The position numbers and the translations under genes were made by a program. The notes beneath the pieces were generated by a model, which made no database searches, had not been told where the DNA came from, and saw only the letters and a program-made list of their open reading frames with translations. DNA of 64,000 nt from CAIWHR01 sp963779805 (GTDB lineage: Bacteria; Pseudomonadota; Gammaproteobacteria; Burkholderiales; Casimicrobiaceae), in contig CAVZZN010000016.1 of NCBI GenBank assembly GCA_963779805.1, positions 124,001 to 188,000 on the forward strand. The letters are read 5' to 3'. Shown in pieces: positions 36,750 to 47,131 of the stretch; within the stretch, counting starts at the first letter, position 1; every line of letters begins with the position of its first letter.

Positions 36750-39297
36750 ATGATTGAATACGCACGAGTCAGTCACCCCAAGGAGCTCCTGTCATCGGCG
36801 GACATCGAGGGATGGGACGCGCTCGCCGAGCTCGCCCTGGACATGCGCTCGTCGTGGAACCACGCCACCGACGAGGTGTGGCGGCAGCTCGATCCGGTGC
36901 TGTGGGAGCTCACGCACAACCCGTGGGTCGTCCTGCAGACGGTCTCCCGGGACAAGCTCCGGCGCGATCTGGCCGATGCCGCTTTCCGCAGGAACGTCGA
37001 CGATCTGGTGAAGGCGAGGCGTGATGCTGCGGAGGCGCCGCGCGTGGTTTCAGCAAACCTACCCGCAATCTCCACTGAGCTGCGTTGCGTATTTCAGCAT
37101 GGAGTTCATGCTGAGCGAAGCGTTGCCCATCTACTCGGGCGGACTGGGCAATGTCGCCGGCGATCAACTCAAGGCCGCCAGCGATCTGGGCGTCCCGCTC
37201 GTCGGCGTGGGACTGCTCTACCAGCAAGGCTATTTTCGACAGGTGATCGACAAGGACGGCGCCCAACAGGCGCTCTTCCCTTACAACGACCCGGGACAGT
37301 TGCCGATCACGCCGCTGCGCAAGCCGAATGGGGAGTGGTTGCGGCTGGAGATCGCGTTACCCGGTTACTCGGTCTGGCTGCGCGCGTGGCAGGTTCAGGT
37401 CGGTCGCGCGAAGCTGTACCTGCTGGACAGCAATGACGCGGCGAATTACCCCGCGCATCGGGGGATTACCAGCGAGCTCTACGGAGGCGGGCCGGAGCTT
37501 CGCCTCAAGCAGGAGATGCTGCTCGGTATCGGTGGATGGCGACTCCTTGCGGCGCTGGGCATCCAGCCGGAAGTCTGCCATCTGAACGAAGGTCATGCGG
37601 CGTTTGCGGTGCTGGAGCGCGCCCGAAGCTTCATGGAGCAAACGGGCCGGCCGTTCGAAGTTGCGCTGGCCGTCACCCGAGCAGGCAACCTCTTCACCAC
37701 GCACACCGCCGTGGCCGCGGGCTTCGATCGCTTCGCGCCAACACTCGTCCACCAGTATCTCGTCGGTTATGCGCGAGCGCAGCTCGGCATCACCTTCCAT
37801 GAGCTGCTGGCCCTGGGCCGTCAGGATCCGAACGACTCGTCCGAGCCTTTCAACATGGCTTATCTGGCGATTCGCGGGAGCGGCGCGGTGAACGGCGTGA
37901 GTCGCTTGCATGGGGACGTGAGCCGGCGCCTCTTCCTGCCGCTCTTCGACCGCTGGCCGCAGGAGGAAATTCCGATCGGACACGTGACCAACGGCGTCCA
38001 CATGCCGACCTGGGACTCGGCGGACGCCGACGATCTCTGGACGCGAACCTGCGGAAAGTATCGCTGGCTAGGGACGGGTGAGACCCTGGAGCAGGACATT
38101 CGCTGCATATCCGACGCCGAGCTCTGGCGATTTCGCGCCGCTGCGCGCCAGTCGCTCGTCGAATACGCTCGCGAACGATTGTCGCGGCAACTGGCGGCGT
38201 CGGACGCCTCGCCGGAAGAGGTCGATGCGGCGAGGCATCTGTTCGATCCCGACGCATTGACGCTGGGCTTTGCCCGGCGCTTCGCGACGTACAAGAGACC
38301 GAACCTGCTGCTGCATGATCAGGAGCGACTCCTGCGGCTGCTGGACAACGTTGAACGCCCCGTGCAGCTCATCATCGCGGGCAAGGCCCACCCCCGCGAC
38401 CAGGCGGGTCAGGCGATGATCCAGGAATGGATTCGCTTCATTCGCCAGCGCGGATCGCGCCAGCGTGTCATCTTCCTCGGCGACTACGACATGCTCCTGA
38501 CGGAGCACCTCGTGCAAGGGGTGGACGTGTGGCTCAATACGCCGCGACGCCCGTGGGAGGCATGCGGAACGAGCGGCATGAAAGTGCTGGTCAACGGCGG
38601 CATCAACGTGTCCGAGCTGGACGGCTGGTGGGCCGAAGCGTACACGCCGCAAGTGGGATGGGCGTTGGGGGACGGCCGGGAGCACGGCGACGATGCGGCC
38701 TGGGACGCGATCGAAGCGCAAGCGCTCTACGACCTGCTCGAACGCGAGGTGATTCCGGAGTTCTACGCTCGCGACGAAGAAGGCATGCCCCGCGCCTGGC
38801 TGGCCCGGATGCGCGAAAGCATGGCGCGATTGACGCCGCGGTTTTCCACCAACCGCGCGGTATGCCAATACACCGAGCAGCACTACCTGCCGGCAGCCTC
38901 GGCTTATCTGAAGCGGGCCGCCGACAAAGGCCGAGTCGGCGCGGAGATCGTCGAGTGGCGGCACGCTCTCGCCCATGCATGGAGCGCACTGCGCTTTGGC
39001 GAAGTGAAGCTCGAAACGCGCGCAGAGCAACACGTCTTCGAAGTGCAGGTGTATCTCGATGGGCTCGATCCCGACGCGATTCGGGTGGAACTTTATGCCG
39101 ACGCCGTCATGGGCAGCGCCCCGGTGCGACAGGAGATGAACCGCGTCCGCCCACTGGAGAGCGCCACCGGCGGCTACGTCTACAGCGCGGCTGTGCCTGC
39201 CGCGCGCCCACCGGCCGACTATACGGCGCGCGTGATACCCCATTACTCCGGCGTACCGGTTCCGCTCGAAGCCGCTCGAATTCTCTGGCAGCGGTAA
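36750..39297 (+). CDS. glgP: Alpha-glucan phosphorylase (glycogen phosphorylase), one frameshift
   Basis: About 848 residues, fitting the short bacterial/archaeal alpha-glucan phosphorylase class (TIGR02094). It releases glucose 1-phosphate from glycogen or maltodextrin with pyridoxal phosphate. One extra base near 37040 separates the first 95 residues (DMRSSWNHATDEVWRQLDP) from the rest. Seen after it: CVAYFSMEFMLSEALPIYSG, HLNEGHAAFAVLERAR, HVTNGVHMPTW, GFARRFATYKRPNLL, and GTSGMKVLVNGG with the cofactor Lys. It starts six bases after the flavoprotein gene and its stop TAA shares a base with the next ATG (TAATG at 39295-39299). Confidence 0.94.
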
Positions 39298-40815
39298 TGC
39301 GAGCGCGCCCGAAGCAACCTCTACCTCACGTGCCGATGCCAACACCAAGAACCGGCAAGAGAGAACTCCAAGGCATCGCGCACCAGGCGATGCTCCAGCG
39401 CGGGTTGCTCCCGGACTTTTCATCCGCCGTCATGGCGCAGACCGACAGCATCACGCACGCTGCCCCGCCGTCTGGCGCGGCCGTTCGCGATCTGCGCGGC
39501 CTGCTCTGGGCATCGATCGACAACGACGATTCCCGCGATCTCGATCAGCTCTCGGTTGCCGAGCCCGCGCCCGATGGTGCGGTGAAGATCCTCGTCGCCA
39601 TCGCCGATGTCGACGCGCTGGTCGCCAAGGATTGCGCGATCGACGGCCACGCGCGGACCAACACCACCTCCGTCTACACGGCCGCCGAGATCTTTCCGAT
39701 GCTGCCGGTGAAGCTGTCGACCGACCTCACGTCGTTGGGCGAGGGTCGGGAGCGGCTGGCGATCGTGATCGAAATGGTGATTGCCCCCGATGGCACCGTG
39801 ACGGCTCCGGACATCTACCGCGCAGTGGTTCTCAACCGCGCCAAGCTCGCCTACAACGCGGTCGCCGCGTGGCTCGAGGGCACAGCGCCCGCGCCGCCAC
39901 GGCTTGCGGCCGTGCCGGGACTGGATGAACAGCTGCGCACGCAGGATCGGGCCGCGCAGGCGCTGCGGCAGGTGCGCCACGCGCATGGCGCGTTGCGATT
40001 GGAGACGCTGCAGGTTCGGGCCGTGTTCGATGATGGCGCGCTGGCCGATCTTCTGCCGGACGAAAAGAACCGCGCGAAGGAACTGATCGAGGACTTCATG
40101 ATCGCGGCCAACGGCGTGACCGCAAGGTATCTCGACAGGAAGGGACTGTCCTTCGCTGCGGCGGGTGCTGCACACCCCCAAGCGCTGGGACCGCATCGTG
40201 GCGTTGGCCGCCGAGTCGGGGGAGCGCTTGCCGCTGACACCGGACGCCGCTGCGCTGGATGCTTTCCTGACCCGACGCCGCCAGGCTGACCCGGTGCGTT
40301 TCCCCGACCTTTCGCTATCGGTCGTGAAGCTGCTCGGCTCGGGCGAGTATGCCCTCGAAGTGCCCGGGCAGGCGACCGCGGGACACTTCGGGCTGGCCGT
40401 GAAGGACTACACACACTCCACGGCACCGAACCGGCGGTTTCCGGATCTCATCGCCCAGCGCCTGCTGAAGGCGGCGCTCGCCGGGCAGCCTTCGCCGTAC
40501 ACGAACGACGAGCTCGCGACCCTCGCGCGCCACTGCACCGAGCAGGAAGACAATGCGGCCAAGGTGGAACGGCAGGTCGCGAAGTCGGCGGCGGCGCTGC
40601 TTCTGGCATCGCGCATCGGTGCGCAGTTCGACGGCATCGTGACCGGTGCGTCGGCGAAGGGAACGTGGGTGCGCATCTCCGGGCCGACGACCGAAGGCAG
40701 AGTCGTCCGCGGATTCGAGGGCCTCGATGTCGGCGACCGGGTCCGCGTGGAACTCGTCGACACCGATGTCGCGCGCGGCTTCATCGACTTCTCGGCAGTG
40801 CGCCGGCGAACATGA
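39297..40815 (+). CDS. RNB-domain ribonuclease (RNase II/R-like), one frameshift
   Basis: About 506 residues. The RNB catalytic loop is DNDDSRDLDQLSVAE, with the clustered Asp residues that hold magnesium. Further motifs are ADVDALVAKDCAIDGHARTN, MLPVKLSTDLTSL, KNRAKELIEDFMIAANG and YTHSTAPNRRFPDLIAQRLL. The last 70 residues resemble an S1-like RNA-binding fold (GTWVRISGPTTEGRVVRGF). There are no N-terminal cold-shock domains, so it is shorter than RNase R and nearer to the short RNB proteins of betaproteobacteria. One extra base near 40155 splits it. Start overlaps glgP and its TGA overlaps the next ATG, so it is translated within the carbohydrate operon. Confidence 0.9.
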
Positions 40816-41584
40816 CTTCCATCGATCAGCTGCACAAGCCACTCGCCTACAAGAACGACGCGTTCCTCGACAGCGACGATGGGCGTCCGCTGCGCATCCT
40901 CGCCGAATACCTCGAGCCGCTGCACGCTTTCCAATGCGAGCGCATCTGCGACACGATCGTGTTCTTCGGCTCCGCGCGGCTCACGCCCGACGGTCCGCTG
41001 GCGCATTACTACGCCGCGGCGCGCGAGCTGGCGCGCCTCGTCACCGTCTGGTCGAAGAATCTCCCGTCGCACGCGCACAGGTACGTCGTCTGCACCGGCG
41101 GCGGCGGCGGCATCATGGAGGCCGCCAACCGCGGCGCGTCCGACGCCGGCGGCAAGACCATCGGCCTCAACATCGGACTGCCGCACGAGCAGCAGCCGAA
41201 TCCTTACATCACGCGCGAGCTGATGTTCGAATTCCACTACTTCTTCATGCGCAAGCTCTGGTTCGCACACCTGGCGCGCGCGCTGGTGGTGTTTCCGGGC
41301 GGCTTTGGCACGCTCGACGAGTTGACCGAGATCCTGACGCTGATGCAGACCCGGAAGATCGATCGTCGCATTCCGGTCCTGCTGTACGGATCGAGCTACT
41401 GGAACGAAATCATCGAATTTCGACGCCCTCGTCCGCCACGGCATGATCAGCCGCGAGGATCTCGCGCTGTTCCAGTTCGTCGACGATCCGGCGTACCGCG
41501 CTCGCACTCCTGCAGTCGGGGATCGCGGCGGAGCTGGAGGAGGCAACACCGGCCATCGCGCACTCGAAGACGCCCCGATGCTGA
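40812..41584 (+). CDS. LOG-like / TIGR00730-related Rossmann-fold protein, two frameshifts
   Basis: About 257 residues. The nucleotide-binding GGGGGIMEAANRGA and the family signature PGGFGTLDELTEIL place it with LOG-type (lysine decarboxylase-like) proteins. Members near this branch hydrolyse nucleoside 5'-monophosphates to base and ribose 5-phosphate. If so it would feed ribose 5-phosphate to the pentose pathway encoded beside it. The ATG overlaps the stop of the ribonuclease gene (ATGA at 40812-40815). Extra bases near 41417 and 41500 break the last third, which resumes as ISREDLALFQFVDDP. It closes the plus-strand array. Confidence 0.85.
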
Positions 41585-41594
41585 AGCGATCTGC

Positions 41595-41618
41595 GCGTCG
41601 CCAGTGCCGCGGCGACGC
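41595..41618. terminator. GC-rich hairpin between convergent genes
   Basis: GCGTCGCC and GGCGACGC form a perfect 8-bp stem around an 8-base loop, 10 bases after the LOG-like stop and 8 bases before the end of the opposite-strand SDR gene. Its place suits a two-way terminator, although no T run follows on either strand. Confidence 0.5.
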
Positions 41619-41626
41619 TCGCAGGA

Positions 41627-42419
41627 TCAGTTGCTCCACGCCTCGATGACCTGATCGAGCCCTTCCCGGTAGTCCGGGAACTTGGGCTTCCATCCCGGCA
41701 CGCGCGGCGTCGGCGCCCGAGGCGGCATCGAGAGTGCCGTTTGCTGCATGTGCTCCTCGCGAATGATCACCTTGGCCAGGAGCTTCGAGTACAACGGCAG
41801 ATGCAGCGGGCTTCGCCGCCCAACCCGGCGCGCGAATGCGTCCATCAGCTTCCGGAACGAGACCGCGTGCCCGTCCGTGGCGTAGAGGATCCTGCCTGCG
41901 TTTCGCGGTCTGGCAGCGGCGAGCAAGGCGGCGGCGGCATCGAGCTGATGGAGGTGGTATTGCAGCGCCCTGGGTGCGCCGGACCAGTACGGACGGCCGA
42001 GGCGAAAGGCCGTGCGGTACGCGCGCAGGTCGGCGCTCTGCGGGCCGTACAGATAGCCGAGGCGTACGACGCACGCGGGCACCGGACCCGACAGCGCCAG
42101 CGCCTCGCATTCGAGGATGACCTCGACCGCACGAGCGCAGCGGCTCCTTCAGCCTCGCCCCATGCTCCACGGCGTGCACGAAGGCGAAGCTCGCGTGAAC
42201 GAGCATCGGCGCGCCGTCCGCTTGGGCCGAGCGCATCGCGCGGCGCGTTCCCGCTCGCGCGGCGCGGGCAAAGTCCTTCCAGGCGTGCCCATCGTGCAGC
42301 AGCGTGTTCGCCTGCTGCCCGGCCACGTTGATGTGGACGCCCTCGATGCCGCCTGCCCCTCGCCGCCGCGCGAGGACGCCACCCAGTTCGGAGCGTATTC
42401 CGGTGATCGACACGTTCAT
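41627..42419 (-). CDS. NAD-dependent epimerase/dehydratase (extended SDR), frameshifted, short N-terminus
   Basis: About 264 residues after removing one extra base near 42125. N-terminus MNVSITGIRSELGGVLARR is a worn TGxxGxxG loop; GVHINVAGQQANTLL and MLVHASFAFVHAV take the place of the usual VxHLAA and serine strand; the other segment has ACVVRLGYLYGPQ, YHLHQLDAAAALLAAA and the C-terminal FPDYREGLDQVIEAW. Extended SDRs act on nucleotide sugars or similar. Only about 28 residues lie between the glycine loop and the next conserved strand, where about 55 are normal, so the N-terminal fold is shortened or more bases are missing. Substrate unknown. Confidence 0.68.
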
Positions 42420-42515
42420 GACGTCGCATCCACAGCCGTCATCCCGTGATCCCGACCACCCGACACTGAAATCGCGCCGGCGCGCGACGGATGCGCGCTC
42501 GTTCCCGGGGCGCGG

Positions 42516-42770
42516 TCATTGCTTCTCGACGATCACGCGCCCCTGTGCGTTGAGAAAGACGTGGTAGCGGTTCCCGTCCTTGCACGTTGCAACGTGATCG
42601 TTCTCGGCTCGCGTCGTGACGCTGACGACCTCTCCGCAGGGCAAGCCCTGCAAGGTGATCACGGTGAACAAGTCCTTCCTCAGCGCTTCGTCATCGGCCG
42701 CGAGCGAAGGTGCTGCGAAGCACGTCGCCGCCAGCAGGGCGAGCCCGAAAGTCGTGCCAGGTATTCTCAT
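42516..42770 (-). CDS. Small exported protein with two cysteines
   Basis: 84 residues, intact. A signal peptide (FGLALLAATCFAAPSLA) precedes a 60-residue mature part that contains two Cys (LPCGEV and VATCKDG), likely a disulfide in the periplasm, and short beta strands at the end (RYHVFLNAQGRVIVEK). I do not recognise a named family. It follows the lipoprotein gene on the same strand with an 18-base gap, so the two are probably co-transcribed. Confidence 0.7.
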   Translation of the reverse strand: MRIPGTTFGLALLAATCFAAPSLAADDEALRKDLFTVITLQGLPCGEVVSVTTRAENDHVATCKDGNRYHVFLNAQGRVIVEKQ

Positions 42771-42788
42771 TGCGTCTCCCGCCTCACG

Positions 42789-43503
42789 TCAGATCGTCGC
42801 GAACTTCGCCGGATCCGAAAGAATGCCCCAGATCGCCTCGCGCGAGGCCGCGATCGCGCTCGCCAGCGCCTGGTCGCTGTCCTGCAGAAGCGAGAGCACT
42901 TTCAGGAGCAGCAGATCATACGACCGCCGGAGATCGGCCAAGGTGGTCTTGTGCGTCCCCTGGTAGAACGCGCGAAATTGACTCAGCAGGTCATCGACCT
43001 GATTCTTGAGCGTGATCTTGGTGAGTACGCCGATGGCTTTCGTGTCCTTGAGGCGCTGCTCCAGGGATGCGAGATCGAGCGGCGGCGCTTTCGGTGTTGC
43101 GATGTCCGGAGGGATGCTTTTCTGGTGGGCGGCTGCGCGGCGGGAGCGGGAGACGCGGCGGCTTCGCGGGCTCGGGAGCGGCGGGGGTCTTCGCCGGCGC
43201 CTTTGCGACAGGTTGGGCGGGCTCGCTCGCCATCTTGCCAGCGGTCTGGCCGGTGGAAGCACCCGCCGATGGCGCGGCAGAACCGCTCGCCGGCTCGGCC
43301 GCAGCCGTCGCGGCTCGCGGCGCAGCCGTTCCGCGGGGGCAACGGTCGGACGCGATGCGCTGGGCACCGAGGGCTGAGCGACCACCGGGGCGACGCTCTC
43401 CGTCGCACCGCGCGGGCTGGGACGACGCGTCGGGTGCCGGGGTTCGCAGCACCGCGCAGCCCGATGTCAAGAGGAGAAAGACAAGTCCAACGATGCGCGC
43501 CAT
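42789..43503 (-). CDS. Ala/Pro-rich lipoprotein with helical C-terminal domain, frameshifted
   Basis: About 237 residues across two or three frames. N-terminus MARIVGLVFLLLTSGC ends in a lipobox-like cysteine, so an outer-membrane or periplasm-facing lipoprotein is likely. A long Ala/Pro-rich low-complexity middle (PAQPVAKAPAKTPAAPEPAK) links to a well-formed helical domain of about 105 residues beginning LDLASLEQRLKDTKAIGVLT and ending REAIWGILSDPAKFA. Shifts lie near 43390, 43310 and 43120; positions are uncertain in the repetitive part. Family not recognised; the helical end is what should be searched. Confidence 0.6.
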
Positions 43504-43757
43504 GTCGACAAAGGTTAATGTTGATACGCGGTCCTGTGAACCCGAACAGCATATCGCTCCGGCGGCGCCGAGCGCCAGCGGCTGGCGACCGAGCCAGGTC
43601 TCGTCCCATCCCGAGGCTGCGGGCGGAGTGACACAATGCAATGCGTGCCGCCGTGCTACGCGTCATCTGCATCGGGATCGCCGCGCGAGGCGGCGAGGGA
43701 GCAGTGCTCCATCGCGTCGTGCCACGGGACGACCAACCGACGAGAGCGAGACTTCAA

Positions 43758-44099
43758 ATGGCTTCCGGGCGACGTTGGCTCAACATCGCGCTGCGTTCAT
43801 TCCACCTGATCGGGGTCGTGCTGACAGGTGCCGGGCTCTTCGGCAACGGCGCGCATGCGCAGACCGGCGCGGCGGTGATGCTCGTCACCGGGCTCGCGCT
43901 GTTCGGCCTGGACTTGCGGCACCATCCGGGGCTGTGGAGGGAAGTCGCCGGCGCGTTTATCCTTGTCAAGCTGCTGGTCGTGCTGACGATGGTGCTCGTG
44001 CCCGGCATGGCCGGACCTCTGTTCTGGCTGCTCCTCGTTACATCGTCCGTGGTGTCGCACGCGCCGCACGCCTTCCGGCACAGAAGAATCCTGGGTTAG
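43758..44099 (+). CDS. Small inner-membrane protein, unknown
   Basis: About 113 residues from the ATG at 43758; an in-frame ATG at 43641 would add 39 residues of poor quality. Four hydrophobic stretches are seen (FHLIGVVLTGAGLFGNG, VMLVTGLALFGLDL, AFILVKLLVVLTMVLVPG, LFWLLLVTSSVVSH). HLIGVV and SHAPHAFRHR hold several His residues that could bind heme or metal, but that is a guess. It lies 12 bases before the MoxR-type ATPase gene and is divergent from the lipoprotein; the 254 bases between those two hold no gene that I can see. Confidence 0.6.
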   Translation: MASGRRWLNIALRSFHLIGVVLTGAGLFGNGAHAQTGAAVMLVTGLALFGLDLRHHPGLWREVAGAFILVKLLVVLTMVLVPGMAGPLFWLLLVTSSVVSHAPHAFRHRRILG

Positions 44100-44111
44100 C
44101 ACGACGATCGA

Positions 44112-45517
44112 ATGGCGATGAGCATGCATCTGGCTCCTGCAAGGAAACGGCTGGCCGATCTGCTCGACCGGCTTGAGCACGGCCTGGTCGAGCGGCGACG
44201 CCAGGTGCGCCTCGCGCTGCTCGCCGCGCTCGCCGGCGAGCACACCCTGCTCATCGGTCCGCCCGGAACGGCCAAGAGCGAGCTCGCGCGCCGACTGCAT
44301 CTCGCGTTCGAGGACGCGCGCTACTTCGAGCGCCTGCTGACGCGCTTCTCGGTACCGGAGGAATTGTTCGGGCCGCTCTCCATCAGCGCCCTCGAGCAGG
44401 ACCGCTACGAGCGCCAGACCGCGGGGTACCTGCCGCGAGGCCTCGATCGCGTTCATCGACGAGGTGTTCAAGGCCAACAGCGCCATTCTCAACGCGCTGC
44501 TCACGCTGCTGAACGAGCGCAAGTTCGACAACGGTGCCGGGCGCGTCGCGCTGTCCGCTGATCAGCGTCATCGGCGCAACCAACGAAGTGCCCGCGGGCG
44601 AGGTGGCGGAAGCGTTCTTCGACCGCTTTCTCGTGCGCCTTCCGGTGGGGCCGGTCAGTGCCGAAGGGTTTCGGGAGCTCATGGCCGCTCGACGGTCGGC
44701 GCACCCCGGAGGTCGCGGGCGCGCTCACCGAGCGCGAGCGCGACGCGATCGCGCAAGCCGCCGGCGAGGTGAAGGTCACGGACGAAGTGGCGACGCTGCT
44801 CGCGCAGTTGCGCCAGCACCTCGAGGAGGCGCAGGTCTACGTTTCGGATCGGCGCTGGATGAAGATCGTATGGCTGCTGAAGACCGCGGCGGCGACCGAA
44901 GGACGGGACGAGCTCTGCCTCTGGGACCTGTGGCTGCTGCCCTGGTGCACGGCCCACGATGTCGAAGGTCAGGCGACGGTGCGCGACTGGCTGTTGACCC
45001 GGCTCGGTGTGCGCGAGGCTCTCTCGCCGCCGCGGCTCGCGCGCGTGGTGGAAGCCTTCGAGGCACAGGCCTCGCTCGAAGGTGAAGCCGACGATCTCGA
45101 TTACGATTCCGCGGGGCGGCTGAAATTCAGCACGGAGCTCGATCAGCGGGTGCCCGACGCCAAGGGGGCATCCCAGGTTGCGCGCCTGCGCTACACGCGC
45201 CGCCGCCGTTACGGCGACACGCACGTCGGCGCCAGAGTGCGCCAGATCGACGAATTGCTGGCACGCATCGCCGGCTATGCGGAAGAGCTCGGTGCGCGGC
45301 GTGCCGATCTCGCGGCGTATGCCGGGCAGAGCCTGTGGATCGATCACGAGTTCGTGACGCGCATCGTCGACAATCTGGACGCGATCGCAGCGTGCGCTCG
45401 CCGACCTGGCGTGAGCGCGCCGCGAGGGCAAGGGCCGCGTTCGAGGCGCTGCCGCGCCTGCCGGTCGATCCCGGCACCCGACCCGAGCCCATCGCGCACG
45501 AGCTGCTCGAGCTGTGA
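44112..45517 (+). CDS. MoxR-family AAA+ ATPase, RavA-like, several frameshifts
   Basis: About 466 residues. Walker A LLIGPPGTAKSELARRLH, Walker B IAFIDEVFKANSAILNALL, sensor 1 SVIGATNEVPAGEV, then a C-terminal extension with VYVSDRRWMKIVWLLKTAAA. The length and the C-terminal part fit RavA of the RavA-ViaA pair. Extra bases near 44447, 44560, 44700, 45393 and 45412 break the frame; each time the sequence resumes. The next gene encodes the matching VWA protein. In E. coli the pair acts with respiratory and fumarate reductase complexes and affects aminoglycoside uptake; the same role here is inference. Confidence 0.85.
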
Positions 45518-45532
45518 GCCACGGACCGCAGC

Positions 45533-47087
45533 ATGGGCTCGATGCTGTTCGCGCAGCGGGAAGCACGATTGGCAGCGCTCGACTCGCTGCCACGCAGCCT
45601 CTGGCTCGGCAGCATGATCAACTCGCACGGATCGCTCGAAGCGAGGCTGCACGCGCTGCAGGCGCTGCGCGAAGCGCTGCTCGCGGGGGACGCACCCGCG
45701 CGCGCAAGCGCGTGCTGGCCCGACGCGGCGCTCGCACCCGGGCTGCATGCCACGTTCGTCGCACTGGACCTGCCAGCGCTGTGCCGCGATCACGGCGAGC
45801 TCGACCGACCAGGTCCTGAGCTCGATGCTGTGGCACCTCGATCGGATCGTCGACTATGTCGACCGCGGCGACAGCGCCGACGCCGCGATCGCGAGAGCGT
45901 TGGCTGCGTTTGCCGAGGAATGGCAGGAACGCCTGCGGGCTGGTGGACGAGCTGGAGGCGGTCTTCGGCACGACCGGGGACATCCTCAAGAACACCCACT
46001 GGGACCTGCTGCGCGGCGTGCTCGCGAGCGACGGCTGGCAGGACGTGCTGCGCATTCGACGCCTGATCGAGACGCTGCCCGAGCTGTCGGGCCTGATCCG
46101 CCGGCTGGGCCGCGCGCAGGCCTGTCGCCGACGAGGACGAGTCGCACGCGATCGAGCTGCCGGCCCACCGAGCAGTCCACCGCGCTCAGCTCGCGCATCG
46201 TGGTCACGCAGGTTCCCGACATGCCCGGCGAGACGCGCGGCGTCTATCGCTCCGGCCGCATCGCGCGCATGCTGCCTTCGGAGTCCATGCAGTTGACGCA
46301 CCCGCGCCTTCGCCTGGTGTGGCATGCGCATCATGCCGAGCGCAGCCTGCTCACCTACGAGGAAGACGATCGCATGCACCAGACGGTGCAGGAGCGCGTG
46401 CCCATTCCGCGGCCAAACCCGCAGCGCAGCCCCGACACGCGCATGGAAGCCGGGCCGATGCTGATCTGCGTCGACACGTCGGGCTCGATGCGCGGCGGCG
46501 CCGAGGCGGTCGCGAAGGCGGTCGTGCTGGAAGCGATGCGCACCGCGCACGCGCAGAACCGCGCCTGTCACGTGTTCGCCTTCGGCGGACCGGACGAGAT
46601 CGTGGAGCTGGAGCTCGATCTGGACGTGGCCGGCATCGAGCGGCTGGCGCAGTTCCTCGGCCAGGGCTTTCGCGGCGGAACCGACATCTGCGGCCCGCTC
46701 GAACGCGTCCTCGCGCGACTTGCCGAGGAGCGCTGGCAACTCGCGGACCTGCTCATCGCTTCGGATGGCGAGTTCGGCGCCACACCGCAAACCGCGGCGG
46801 CGACGGCGCGCGCCAAGGTGGACCTGGGCTTGAGGGTCCAGGGCGTGTTGATCGGCGACCGCGAAACGATCGGGATGCTGGAGCTCGCCGACGACATCTT
46901 CTGGGTGCGCGACTGGCGTCGCTACGGCGGATCCGCCGCGGATTCGCCGGTGCCCACGAAGAGCCTGACTGCGATGTATTTCCCCGGCGCGCTTCGCTCG
47001 CCGGGGAAGCCCTTGACCGCAGCGGCCGATCGAGCCGGCGGCTCGTCCAGCACGGCGAAGCCGCAGGAGCGGGACCCGACAACGTAA
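45533..47087 (+). CDS. VWA-domain protein, ViaA/CoxE-like, several frameshifts
   Basis: About 517 residues. The N-terminal half is helical (WLGSMINSHGSLEARLHALQ, then LVDELEAVFGTTGDILKNTHW). The C-terminal half is a VWA domain with a complete MIDAS: DTSGSMRGG, then GTDICG and ASDGEFGA. This order matches ViaA/CoxE-type partners of MoxR ATPases. Extra bases near 45805, 45940, 46130 and 46165 lie in the linker half; the VWA domain is intact. The GTG overlapping the moxR stop at 45514 is in another frame, so the start at 45533 or a shifted 45514 start are both possible. The gene converges with the DUF2889 gene. Confidence 0.85.
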
Positions 47088-47131
47088 ACCGAGGCGGGGG
47101 TTGCGCCGCAACTCGCCGGAGCACGTTCCTT

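Noticed and set aside
45514..45819. VWA gene start at the GTG overlapping the moxR stop
   Set aside because: That frame gives non-conserved sequence; the ViaA-like residues are in the frame from 45533. It would hold only if another extra base lies between 45516 and 45533.
21773..46300. Programmed ribosomal frameshifting or many pseudogenes
   Set aside because: No slippery heptamers with downstream structure recur, the shifts fall at random points inside essential domains, and almost all are single extra bases with conservation on both sides. Sequence error explains them better.
47100..47112. Terminator hairpin GTTGC-GCC-GCAAC between the VWA and DUF2889 genes
   Set aside because: A 5-bp stem in very GC-rich DNA without a T run is too weak to call.
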